9,302 nt of DNA from DASRDS01 sp035569435 (GCA_035569435.1 DATMNB010000077.1:1-9302), one strand, 5' to 3'. Counted from the stretch's first letter, positions 1-6,507 are shown. Numbers and translations: made by a program. Notes: a model not told the origin generated them from the sequence alone.

Positions 1-1
1 C

Positions 2-385
2 GTGTCGGCGACTGAGAAGAACGCCGTGCTGGCCAAGGCGTTTCAGGACCGGTTGCCGCGGTTGCTGGTGCGGTTTCTTCAGCTCCTCGTCGCCAATCGC
101 CGGCAGATGCTCATCCCGGAGATTGCCCGGGAGTACATGGCGTTGCTCGACCAGGTCGAGGGGCGGGTGCACGCCGACGTCACGGTGGCCCGTCCCGTGA
201 GTGGCGATGGCGAACGCGCCCTCGCGGCGCAGCTCACGCGCGCGATCGGGAAGACCGTCGTGCCGCACATCACGGTCGACCCGTCGATTCTTGGCGGGAT
301 CGTAGTGCGGTACGGAGACACGCTCATGGACGGGTCGGTGCGGCGACGCCTCGCGACGCTGCGTCAGCGGTTGAGCGCACGATAG
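2..385 (+). CDS. atpH: F-type ATP synthase subunit delta, C-terminal part (5' truncated by window edge)
   Basis: This is the delta subunit of the F1Fo ATP synthase (OSCP in mitochondria), the peripheral-stalk piece that ties the top of the alpha3-beta3 head to the b subunits at the inner face of the cytoplasmic membrane. The visible 127 residues match the C-terminal two thirds of the family (usually about 180 residues). The classic delta signature lies at visible residues 87-106: hydrophobic, then D93, GG at 98-99, then VVRYG. It is followed by D110-GSVRRRL, which aligns with the E. coli ending IDGSVRGRL. The GTG at base 2 is very unlikely to be the true start, because about 50-60 N-terminal residues would be missing; the frame is open to the window edge. 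Delta is normally followed by atpA, but here the next gene is a cupin, so this is probably the end of a split atp cluster. Confidence 0.93.
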   Translation: MSATEKNAVLAKAFQDRLPRLLVRFLQLLVANRRQMLIPEIAREYMALLDQVEGRVHADVTVARPVSGDGERALAAQLTRAIGKTVVPHITVDPSILGGIVVRYGDTLMDGSVRRRLATLRQRLSAR

Positions 386-410
386 CGCCGCCGTGGTGGC
401 GCGGACCCTG

Positions 411-437
411 CATGGGGAGAATATGTTTCTCCCCATG
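411..437 (+). promoter_or_regulatory. Perfect 11-bp stem-loop over the cupin translation start
   Basis: The left arm CATGGGGAGAA (411-421) and right arm TTCTCCCCATG (427-437) are perfect reverse complements around the 5-base loop TATGT. The left arm holds the only Shine-Dalgarno-like sequence (GGGGAG), and the right arm holds its complement (CTCCCC). One candidate ATG (423) lies in the loop and the other (435) is the last three bases of the stem. In RNA this would hide the ribosome-binding site. It lies 25 bases after the atpH stop and is not followed by a T run, so it is a poor fit to an intrinsic terminator, although an attenuating or 3'-end-protecting role for the atp transcript is possible. 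The structure is seen directly; the function is inferred. Confidence 0.6.
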
Positions 438-821
438 ACCGAGTCACGCAGTCACGGCCACCGTCCGGTGCGTGTCGTGCCCAAGCCCTGGGGGCACGAG
501 ACGATCTGGGCGCACAGCGAGCAGTATGTCGGAAAAATTCTGCATATCAAGGCGGGGCACGAGCTGTCCCTGCAGTATCACAACATCAAAGAAGAGACGA
601 TTCATCTCCTGGCGGGCGAGATGACGTATCTCGTCGAGATTGACGGGGTGCTGCGGGATGTCGGGCTCAAGGCCGGCCAGTCGTATCACAATACGCCCGG
701 GACGGTGCACAAGATGATCGCCATCACGGATTGCGATGTGCTCGAGGCGTCGACGCCGCACCTCGATGATGTCGTGCGGTTGAGCGACAAGTACGGGCGC
801 GAAGGGACGAGCGCGCCATGA
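423..821 (+). CDS. Cupin, mannose-6-phosphate isomerase type II-like
   Basis: A single-domain cupin of 132 residues resembling the phosphomannose isomerase C-terminal domain of bifunctional ManC/AlgA proteins. Family marks are KPWGHE (residues 21-26), a cupin motif 1 with Q51-Y-H53-N and E57/E58 before H61, motif 2 around TPGTVH (H96), and a closing DDVVRL-x-DKYGR block (115-125), as in ManC. The histidines and glutamates probably bind a divalent metal. It probably isomerises or binds a sugar phosphate, but the substrate cannot be read from the sequence. The start is uncertain: GTG 393, ATG 423 and ATG 435 are all in frame. The conserved block begins only near residue 16, so 423 or 435 is favoured, and both lie inside a hairpin. 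The gene ends 7 bases before a sugar nucleotidyltransferase, which fits a split version of the ManC arrangement. The cupin family is secure; the exact activity is inferred. Confidence 0.85.
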   Translation: MFLPMTESRSHGHRPVRVVPKPWGHETIWAHSEQYVGKILHIKAGHELSLQYHNIKEETIHLLAGEMTYLVEIDGVLRDVGLKAGQSYHNTPGTVHKMIAITDCDVLEASTPHLDDVVRLSDKYGREGTSAP

Positions 822-828
822 GGCGCGC

Positions 829-1830
829 ATGAAAGTCATCATTCCGCTCGCCGGCAAAGGGACGCGTCTCCGTCCCCACACGCACGTCACGCCCAAGCCG
901 ATGCTCAAGGTAGCGGGGAAGCCGGTGATGTCGTACATCCTCGACGATCTCGCTAGCCTGGGCGGGATCGACCAGGTCATCTACATCACGGGACACCTCA
1001 AGGAGCGGGTCGAGGCGTATACCCGGAAGCATTACACGTTTCCCGCGGTGTTCATCGAGCAGGAAGTGCAGGATGGGACGGCCGGCGCGGTGGCGTTGGC
1101 CAGGCCGTACGTCGATGAGCCGGTGCTCATCATCTTTGTTGATACGATCTTCGATGCGGATCTGTCCATCGTGCGGACCACCGAGGCCGATGGGATCATC
1201 TGGACCAAAGAGGTCGAGGATTATCAGCGCTTTGGCGTCGTCGTCACCGATGCCCAAGGCTACATGACGCGGATCGTGGAGAAGCCGTCGGAGCCGATCT
1301 CCAAGCGGGCCAACATCGGGCTGTACTACATCAAGAACTGGAAGCTGCTCTACGAGGGGATCGAGTACGTGCTCGGGCGGCCCAAGAACAAGGGCGAGTA
1401 CTATCTCACCGATGCGTTCCAGTACATGATCGACCATGGGGCCAAGCTCAAGGTCATCGATGTCGAGGGGTGGTACGATGCGGGGAAGCTCGACACCCTC
1501 CTCGAGACCAACCGGGCGATGCTCGACCGCGGCCATGCGCGGCGGCCGCCCAACGGCATCGGGCCCGGGTCCAGAATCATCGATCCCGTGTACATCGAGG
1601 ACGGCGTGGAGATCATCGCCTCGACGATCGGCCCCAACGTCTCGATCGGCGCGGGCAGCGTGATCGAAGGGTCACGGCTCAACGATACGATCGTGGGCGT
1701 GAAGTCGCAGATCCGGGGGGCGACGTTGCACGACTCGCTTGTCGGGGACGAGGCCGTGGTGAGTGGGATCGACGGGACGGTGACGATCAGTGACCACTCG
1801 GAGATCCGGGCCGACCAGAAGCGGGGCTAG
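829..1830 (+). CDS. NDP-sugar pyrophosphorylase (sugar-1-phosphate nucleotidyltransferase) with beta-helix tail
   Basis: A 333-residue cytoplasmic nucleotidyltransferase that joins an NTP and a sugar 1-phosphate to give an NDP-sugar and pyrophosphate. The Rossmann-like catalytic domain (about 1-235) shows the G9-x-G11-T12-R13 nucleotide loop, P22-K23-P24, QDGTAGAV (81-88) for the base, the metal aspartate D105 (in VDTIF, where many relatives have GD), EKP (151-153), NIG (162-164) and W215-x-D217-x-G219. Residues about 250-325 carry isoleucine/valine-spaced hexapeptides typical of a left-handed beta-helix, as in long RmlA-like and archaeal GlmU-like enzymes. The ATG at 829 has AGG 5 bases upstream and starts exactly at the conserved MKVIIPLAGKG. 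It is probably co-transcribed with the upstream cupin. NTP and sugar are undetermined: dTTP/UTP with glucose 1-phosphate, or GTP with mannose 1-phosphate in view of the cupin, are all open. Confidence 0.9.
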   Translation: MKVIIPLAGKGTRLRPHTHVTPKPMLKVAGKPVMSYILDDLASLGGIDQVIYITGHLKERVEAYTRKHYTFPAVFIEQEVQDGTAGAVALARPYVDEPVLIIFVDTIFDADLSIVRTTEADGIIWTKEVEDYQRFGVVVTDAQGYMTRIVEKPSEPISKRANIGLYYIKNWKLLYEGIEYVLGRPKNKGEYYLTDAFQYMIDHGAKLKVIDVEGWYDAGKLDTLLETNRAMLDRGHARRPPNGIGPGSRIIDPVYIEDGVEIIASTIGPNVSIGAGSVIEGSRLNDTIVGVKSQIRGATLHDSLVGDEAVVSGIDGTVTISDHSEIRADQKRG

Positions 1831-1837
1831 CCCGCTT
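1819..1837. terminator. Short inverted repeat across two convergent stop codons
   Basis: AAGCGGG (1819-1825) and CCCGCTT (1831-1837) form a perfect 7-bp stem with a GCTAG loop. The stem-loop contains the TAG stop of the nucleotidyltransferase (1828-1830) and most of the TAA stop of the opposing M20 gene (1836-1838). Its symmetry and its position between convergent genes only 5 bases apart suggest a shared bidirectional terminator or RNA 3'-end stabiliser. There is no T tract on either side, so efficient intrinsic termination is doubtful. Confidence 0.4.
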
Positions 1838-3047
1838 ACGCCAATCCCGCCGCCGTCACCACGATCGTGAGGGCGCGGGCAATCCCCAGGGTGCCCGCCG
1901 TGTTGTCGAACCACTCGCCCGGCGTGTGGGCGTCGCCGCCGCGGCCGCCGGCACCGATCGCAATCGCGGGGACGCCCAAGCTGATGGGGACGTTGGCGTC
2001 CGTGGATGCCGTCGCGAGCTCCGGTTCGCGGCCGATGAGGCGGGTGGCCTCGATTGCCGAGAGCACCAGCGGATGGTCGGCGGGGACATCGCCGCACGGG
2101 CGGTCGCCGATCACGACGATCTCGCAGGCCAGGGGCGGGGTCGACGTGGCTCGGCGAGCGTTCTCCTCGAGCTCGGCGGCGCGGGCGGCGTGGCGGACTT
2201 CGCGGTCGAGCCGTTCGATCATGCGCGGTGAGGTCGAGCGCACGTCGACCTCGAGCCAGGCGACGTCGGCGATGGCGTTGACTGAAATGCCGCCGGCGAT
2301 GCGGCCGACGCTCAGCGTCGTGCGGGGGTCCTTGGGAACCGAGACCGACGCCAGCTTGGAGATCGCCTCGCCGGCCGCGTGGATCGGATTGGCGACGCCG
2401 TAGGCGGCCCAGCTGTGGCCGCCGGAGCCGCGGTAGGTGATACGAAAGCGGCGTGAGCCCAGGCCGCGGTGCACCACGCGCTCATCGCCCGCGCCGTCCA
2501 AGGCGATCGCGGCGCTGATGCCCGATAGCGACGGATCGCCGGCCGCGGCGAAATAGGCCTTGGCGCCCCGAAGGTCGCCCGAGCCCTCCTCGCCCGTGGT
2601 CGCGACGAAGTCGATCGGCGCCACCGTCCGGATGCGCTGCCCGTCGATCTCTTCGGCGAGTGCCAACATAGCGGCCAACCCGCGCCCGTTGTCGCCGATC
2701 CCGGGGCCGAGCAGGCGGTCGCCGTCCCAACGCACGCGCACGGCAATGTCACGAGGGAAGACGGTGTCCAGGTGCGCGCAGACCGCGACCGCACGGCCGG
2801 CGTTGGCGGCCGCGACTAGGCTCCCCGGACGCCGGCCGATGACGTTGCCGGCTGGATCCGTGCGCACGTCGGTCAGCCCCAGCAGCGCGAACCGGCGGGC
2901 AACCCAGGCCGCCCGGTGCTGCTCCTCGCCGGTCGGCGCCGCGATCTCGGACACCGCGACCTGCGAGCGGATGATCGTCGCGTCGCGCGCCGCCAGCCGG
3001 CCATGGGCATCGGCCAGGGCCGTGTGCACCCGGGTGGTGGGTCGCAT
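1836..3047 (-). CDS. M20-family zinc metallopeptidase (ArgE/DapE/PepT-like)
   Basis: A 403-residue two-zinc hydrolase of the M20 family, which cleaves dipeptides, tripeptides or N-acyl amino acids. The catalytic domain is split by a dimerisation (lid) domain at about 195-305. Visible active-site residues: AHLDT with zinc ligands H92 and D94, bridging D119 in GIGDN, catalytic base E153 and zinc ligand E154 in TGEEG, zinc ligand D184 in ALDG, and the last zinc ligand H374 in GDAHTPGEW. The lid has the usual GGHSWAAYG (209-217). STDANVPISLGVPAI (348-362) is a strong subfamily mark of PepT-like M20 enzymes. No signal peptide is evident, so it is probably cytosolic. The ATG at 3047 is chosen because the open frame upstream reads antisense through the next gene and shows no family similarity. 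It is divergent from the DRE-TIM synthase across 33 bases. Substrate unknown; a LysK-like deacylase is possible but not supported by specific residues. Confidence 0.92.
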   Translation of the reverse strand: MRPTTRVHTALADAHGRLAARDATIIRSQVAVSEIAAPTGEEQHRAAWVARRFALLGLTDVRTDPAGNVIGRRPGSLVAAANAGRAVAVCAHLDTVFPRDIAVRVRWDGDRLLGPGIGDNGRGLAAMLALAEEIDGQRIRTVAPIDFVATTGEEGSGDLRGAKAYFAAAGDPSLSGISAAIALDGAGDERVVHRGLGSRRFRITYRGSGGHSWAAYGVANPIHAAGEAISKLASVSVPKDPRTTLSVGRIAGGISVNAIADVAWLEVDVRSTSPRMIERLDREVRHAARAAELEENARRATSTPPLACEIVVIGDRPCGDVPADHPLVLSAIEATRLIGREPELATASTDANVPISLGVPAIAIGAGGRGGDAHTPGEWFDNTAGTLGIARALTIVVTAAGLA

Positions 3048-3080
3048 AGAAATGCCCGTCACGAGAGTAAGATACGATCC
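3048..3080. promoter_or_regulatory. 33-base divergent intergenic region with back-to-back -10-like hexamers
   Basis: This must hold the 5' control of both the M20 gene (minus) and the DRE-TIM synthase (plus) unless the promoters lie inside the genes. TAAGAT at 3068-3073 resembles a plus-strand -10 box and sits 7 bases before the synthase ATG, the spacing expected for a leaderless transcript. On the other strand the same bases give TATCTT (3074-3069), a possible -10 for the M20 gene with a leader of about 14 bases. No good -35 box and no strong Shine-Dalgarno site are visible for either gene. Confidence 0.35.
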
Positions 3081-4349
3081 ATGGACCGATCCACGTTGCT
3101 GTTCGATTGGAATATTGCCGCTGGCGCAGAAACGTTTGAGTGGGCCAGTGCGCGTGTCGCCGTACAGGATGAGACGCTCCGCGACGGCGCCCAGGGCGCA
3201 TCGGTCATCGATCCCCCGGTCGGCGACAAGCGGACCCTGCTCCACCTGACCGCCGCGCTCGGCGTGCACTCCGCCAACCTCGGTTTCCCCGCCGCCGGGG
3301 TGCGCGCGACGGCCGATGTCCAGGCACTGGCTCTCGAGATCGCGGCCGCCCGACTGCCCCTCACCGCGACGTGCGCGGCGCGGACCATCCTCGAGGACAT
3401 CCGGCCGATCATTGATATCACGCAGACATCCGGCGTGCCGATCGAAATCGGGCTCTTTATCGGTAGCTCGCCCATTCGGCAGGCGGTCGAAGGGTGGACG
3501 CTCGATGACATGCTGCGGCGCGTCGAGGCCGCCGTGTCGTACGCGGTGACCGCGGGGCAGGCGACGATGTTCGTGACCGAGGACACTACGCGCACGTCCC
3601 CGGAGACGCTGACGGCCCTCCATTCCGCGGCGATCACCAGTGGCGCGCGGCGCGTGTGCCTCTGCGATACCGTCGGCCACGCCACGCCGGCCGGCGTCTC
3701 CAGGCTCGTGCGGTTTGTGCGCGCGCAGGTGGGACCCGAGGTCGCCATTGACTGGCACGGCCACCGCGATCGGGACTTGGGGCTCGCCAACTGTCTTGCG
3801 GCGATCGAAGCCGGCGCGAACCGCGTCCACGCCACGGCCCTCGGATTGGGCGAGCGCGTCGGCAACGTCGCGATGGAGACCCTGCTCCTCAACCTGTGCC
3901 TGCTTGGCGCGCACCACGCCGATCTGACGGGCGTGCCAGCGTATGCCTCGCACGCGGCCCGCATTTATGGTGTGCCGATCCCCGCCGGACAGCCACTCGT
4001 GGGAGACGACGCCTTCGCCACGGGAACGGGAGTGCATGCAGCGGCGATCGCCAAGGCGCGCGCCGCCGGCGATGCCTGGCTTGCCGACCACGTCTACTCG
4101 GCGTTCCCCGCCGGCCTCGTGGGCCGCGCGCAATCGGTGCGCGTCGCGCCCTTCTCCGGCCACGCCAACGTGCGGTGGTGGCTAGCCGATCACGGCTACG
4201 ATGCGAGCGACGCGGAGCTTGTCGATACGATTCTGGCGGCCGCCAAGGCCTCGGATCACGCGTTGGGCGACGAGGAGATCAGCAGCATCGCCCGCCGGGC
4301 TGGTCGTAACGGCACGCCATACGGTCTGCCGCGAACGCGCGGGGTGTGA
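3081..4349 (+). CDS. DRE-TIM metallolyase: 2-isopropylmalate/homocitrate synthase-like, no regulatory domain
   Basis: A 422-residue enzyme of the HMGL/LeuA superfamily, whose members condense acetyl-CoA with a 2-oxo acid (Claisen condensation) or run the reverse cleavage. The TIM barrel shows DETLRDGAQ (30-38) with the catalytic R34 and metal ligand D35, EDTTRTSPE (167-175), CDTVGHATP (195-203), the metal pair H226-G-H228 followed by RDRDLGLAN, and the GLGERVGN signature (255-262) ending in the expected N262 ligand. VGDDAFATGTGVHAAAI (307-323) matches the subdomain of 2-isopropylmalate and homocitrate synthases (typically VGENAFA-x-x-x-GIH), which argues against HMG-CoA lyase. After about residue 400 there is no room for the allosteric LeuA dimer domain (about 120 residues), so feedback control by that route is absent. 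ATG 3081 begins just ahead of the conserved fold and clears the divergent M20 start. The 3' end overlaps ybdD by 71 bases. The specific 2-oxo acid cannot be assigned. Confidence 0.88.
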   Translation: MDRSTLLFDWNIAAGAETFEWASARVAVQDETLRDGAQGASVIDPPVGDKRTLLHLTAALGVHSANLGFPAAGVRATADVQALALEIAAARLPLTATCAARTILEDIRPIIDITQTSGVPIEIGLFIGSSPIRQAVEGWTLDDMLRRVEAAVSYAVTAGQATMFVTEDTTRTSPETLTALHSAAITSGARRVCLCDTVGHATPAGVSRLVRFVRAQVGPEVAIDWHGHRDRDLGLANCLAAIEAGANRVHATALGLGERVGNVAMETLLLNLCLLGAHHADLTGVPAYASHAARIYGVPIPAGQPLVGDDAFATGTGVHAAAIAKARAAGDAWLADHVYSAFPAGLVGRAQSVRVAPFSGHANVRWWLADHGYDASDAELVDTILAAAKASDHALGDEEISSIARRAGRNGTPYGLPRTRGV

Positions 4350-4446
4350 GCGGCGTCTCGTCGGGGTGTGCCGCGCGCATGTGGGCGAGGTAGCGCTCGT
4401 AGTCGGGCGCGCCGAGGATCGCCCGCAAGACGGCGAGGATGCTCAC
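4279..4446 (-). CDS. ybdD: YbdD/YjiX small protein (DUF466), partner of the CstA transporter
   Basis: A 55-residue protein matching E. coli YbdD/YjiX across its length: G-x-PDYERYLAHMRAAHPDETPLT aligns with the GMPDYDNYVEHMR-x-NHPDQTPMT block, and the end RYDQPGGRCC aligns with RYGGKGG-x-RCC. These proteins are encoded next to cstA or btsT, and the E. coli pairs work together in pyruvate uptake. Some relatives carry selenocysteine in the final pair (KCU-star family); here both codons are TGC, followed by TGA, so it is the cysteine form. The GTG start overlaps the cstA stop by 4 bases (GTGA), implying translational coupling. The 3' end runs 71 bases antisense into the end of the convergent DRE-TIM synthase gene. 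Annotation pipelines could easily miss it because it is short and overlaps on both sides. Confidence 0.9.
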   Translation of the reverse strand: MSILAVLRAILGAPDYERYLAHMRAAHPDETPLTPRAFAADRMACRYDQPGGRCC

Positions 4447-6452
4447 GATTCCGTCACTGGTAGGGGCACCAACTGGGGCCGCTGCACCATGCGGGCCCAC
4501 ACGCGAACGGACTCCACCAGAATCACGAGCACCGCGACAAGGAAGCATCCCGCGACGACGGCGTCGAGTCGGTCGTTGAACGCGAGCCGCGCGGCGTTTG
4601 GCGCATGTGCGGTCGCGAGCGAGCGCGCGTGGGCAAGGAATCCGAGTCTCGGATCGGGTGAGAAGATCTTGAGCCACCCCGCCGTGCCGGTGACGGTGGC
4701 CAGCCAGACCAGCGGCACGAGCGTGATCAGCGCGTATCGCGCGGTGCCCAACTTCAGGATGACGGTCGTTCCGACGCAGAGGGCAATGGCCGCGAGCAGC
4801 TGATTGGCGATCCCGAACAACGGCCAGAGGGAGTTGATGCCGCCGAGCGGATCGGTCACGCCCTGGTAAAGAAAGAGCCCCCAGATGCCGACAAAGACCG
4901 CGCTGCAGAGGATGACCGCGGGATACCACGCGACGCGGCCGAGCGGCGCCCAGACGCGCCCGCCCAGATCCTGCAGCATGAATCGTCCGACGCGCGTCCC
5001 TGCGTCGAGCGTCGTCAAGAGAAAGAGCGCCTCGAACATGATGGCGAAGTGGTACCAGAGCGCCATCGCCGTCGAGTGGCCGAGGACACCGGAGAACACG
5101 CGGGCCATGCCGACGGCGAGACTGGGCGCGCCGCCGGTGCGCGACAGGAGCGAGGTCTCGCCAACCTGGTGCGCGAGCGCGGTCAGGTCGGCGGGCGCGA
5201 CGGTGAAGCCCCAATGACCGACCGCCACCGCGGCGCTCTGCACGGTGGTGCCGAGGAGCGCGGCCGGCGCGTTGATGGCGAAGTAGATGCCGGGAGTCAG
5301 CGCGCAGGCGGCGATGAGGGAGAGAATGGCCACGAACGACTCGAGGCACATGGCGCCGTAACCGATGGGCCGCGCATCGGGCTCGGACGAGAGCATCTTG
5401 GGCGTCGTGCCCGAAGCGATGAGCGCGTGAAACCCCGAGATCGCGCCACAGGCGATCGTGATGAACGCGAAGGGAAAGACTTTGCCGGCGAAGATCGGCC
5501 CCGTACCGTCCACGAACCGCGTGACAGGCGGCATCTGGAGCGGCGGCAACAGAATGAAGATGCCGGCAGCGAGGGCGAGGACGACGCCGATCTTGACGAA
5601 GGCCGACAGATAGTCGCGCGGAGCCAGGAGCAGCCAGACGGGCAGGACGCTGGCGGCGAAGCCGTAGCCCATGAGCCACCAGACGAGTGCCTTGGGGCTC
5701 AGCGTAAAGACCGCCGCCAGCGCTGGCTGCTCGGCGACCCATCGGCCGGCAAAGAGCGCGCCGATGAGGAGGACGACGCCGACGGCGGTGGCCTCAAGCA
5801 CACGCTGGGGACGAAGCCAGCGCAAGTAGATACCGAGAAAGAGGGCGATCGGGATGGTGAGGCCGAGCGTCACGGTGCCCCACGGGCTGGCCTTGAGGGC
5901 GTTCACGATGACGAGGGCCAGGACCGCGACGAGAATGACCATGATCCCGAGTACAGCGACGAGCGCCGTGTATCCGGCAACTGGACCGATCTCCTCGGCG
6001 GCCATCGTACCGAGGGATTTGCCGTCGCGGCGGATCGAGGCACAGAGGATGACGAAGTCTTGTACGGCGCCGCCCAGGACGCAGCCGATGAGGATCCAGA
6101 GCGCGCCGGGAAGGAATCCAAACTGGGCGGCCAGCGTGGGACCGACGAGCGGCCCGGGTCCCGCGATCGCGGCGAAATGGTGACCGAAGACGATCCACCG
6201 ATTCGTCGGCACGTAATCGCGGCCATCGTCGTGCCGGACGGCTGGCGTGGCGCGGGTCGCATCGAGGGCGAAGATGCGCGATGCGATGAACCGACTATAG
6301 AAGCGATATCCGATCGCGTAGGTGGCGATCGCCGCGGTCAAGAGCCAGGCCGCGCTGACGGTCTCGCCGCGCGCGAGGGCCAACATGGCGATCGAGCCGG
6401 CGCCGGCCAGGGCGACGAAGCTCCATCCGGCGACGCGGAGGGGGAAGCGCAT
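4443..6452 (-). CDS. cstA: Carbon-starvation protein CstA / BtsT-type pyruvate transporter
   Basis: A 669-residue polytopic inner-membrane protein, close to the usual length of about 700. It has many hydrophobic segments, roughly fifteen or more, starting with residues 8-27 and 33-50. Diagnostic CstA blocks are VPTNRW (81-86), GHHFAAIAGPGPLVGP (90-105), GGAVQDF (127-133) and RRDGKSLG (141-148), all near-identical to E. coli CstA, plus a C-terminal half with a conserved GGINSLWPLFGIANQLLAA run. E. coli CstA and BtsT take up pyruvate, and CstA has also been linked to peptide use during starvation. The start at ATG 6452 (MRFPLRV) gives a positively charged N-terminus before the first membrane segment; the open frame further upstream is antisense to the lipoprotein gene. 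No Shine-Dalgarno site is visible. It is first gene of a cstA-ybdD operon. Pyruvate is the likeliest substrate by family. Confidence 0.95.
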   Translation of the reverse strand: MRFPLRVAGWSFVALAGAGSIAMLALARGETVSAAWLLTAAIATYAIGYRFYSRFIASRIFALDATRATPAVRHDDGRDYVPTNRWIVFGHHFAAIAGPGPLVGPTLAAQFGFLPGALWILIGCVLGGAVQDFVILCASIRRDGKSLGTMAAEEIGPVAGYTALVAVLGIMVILVAVLALVIVNALKASPWGTVTLGLTIPIALFLGIYLRWLRPQRVLEATAVGVVLLIGALFAGRWVAEQPALAAVFTLSPKALVWWLMGYGFAASVLPVWLLLAPRDYLSAFVKIGVVLALAAGIFILLPPLQMPPVTRFVDGTGPIFAGKVFPFAFITIACGAISGFHALIASGTTPKMLSSEPDARPIGYGAMCLESFVAILSLIAACALTPGIYFAINAPAALLGTTVQSAAVAVGHWGFTVAPADLTALAHQVGETSLLSRTGGAPSLAVGMARVFSGVLGHSTAMALWYHFAIMFEALFLLTTLDAGTRVGRFMLQDLGGRVWAPLGRVAWYPAVILCSAVFVGIWGLFLYQGVTDPLGGINSLWPLFGIANQLLAAIALCVGTTVILKLGTARYALITLVPLVWLATVTGTAGWLKIFSPDPRLGFLAHARSLATAHAPNAARLAFNDRLDAVVAGCFLVAVLVILVESVRVWARMVQRPQLVPLPVTES

Positions 6453-6507
6453 GATGGAAATTGGCGTTAGAATTACGCGACTCGCAACCTGCCAAGACAA
6501 ACCACAG
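6453..6507. promoter_or_regulatory. Divergent promoter region between cstA and the lipoprotein operon
   Basis: This 55-base gap is visibly richer in A and T than the flanking genes. TAGAAT (6468-6473) is a good plus-strand -10 candidate about 34 bases before the lipoprotein GTG. On the minus strand the overlapping bases read TAATTC (6475-6470), and CAATTT lies further on (6464-6459), about 7 bases before the cstA ATG. No convincing -35 box and no operator repeats are visible. In E. coli, cstA answers to cAMP-CRP and starvation, but no TGTGA-N6-TCACA site is present here. Confidence 0.4.

Noticed and set aside
724..1536. Minus-strand 270-codon open frame opposite the nucleotidyltransferase
   Set aside because: It is antisense to a gene with full active-site motifs, and its V/L/D/I-rich composition is the complement of that gene's codon pattern.
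3048..4163. Minus-strand open frame extending the M20 peptidase upstream to 775 residues
   Set aside because: It runs antisense through the DRE-TIM synthase, is rich in R, G, H and D as expected of a shadow frame in GC-rich DNA, and has no family similarity. The M20 fold starts normally at ATG 3047.
1836..4349. A lysine-biosynthesis (LysW-type) locus made of the M20 gene as LysK and the synthase as homocitrate synthase
   Set aside because: No LysW, LysX, LysZ, LysY or homoaconitase gene is present, and the nearby dehydrogenase has isocitrate-type residues (S80, N82). The pairing alone is not enough.
4447..5742. Long upstream extension of the ybdD frame inside cstA
   Set aside because: This is an arginine- and histidine-rich shadow of cstA. 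Only the last 55 codons, from GTG 4446, match a known family.
5049..6470. Plus-strand open frame of 473 codons opposite cstA
   Set aside because: The translation is almost only E, D, G, R, A and H with no hydrophobic pattern. It is the mirror of cstA, whose membrane-protein motifs are unmistakable.
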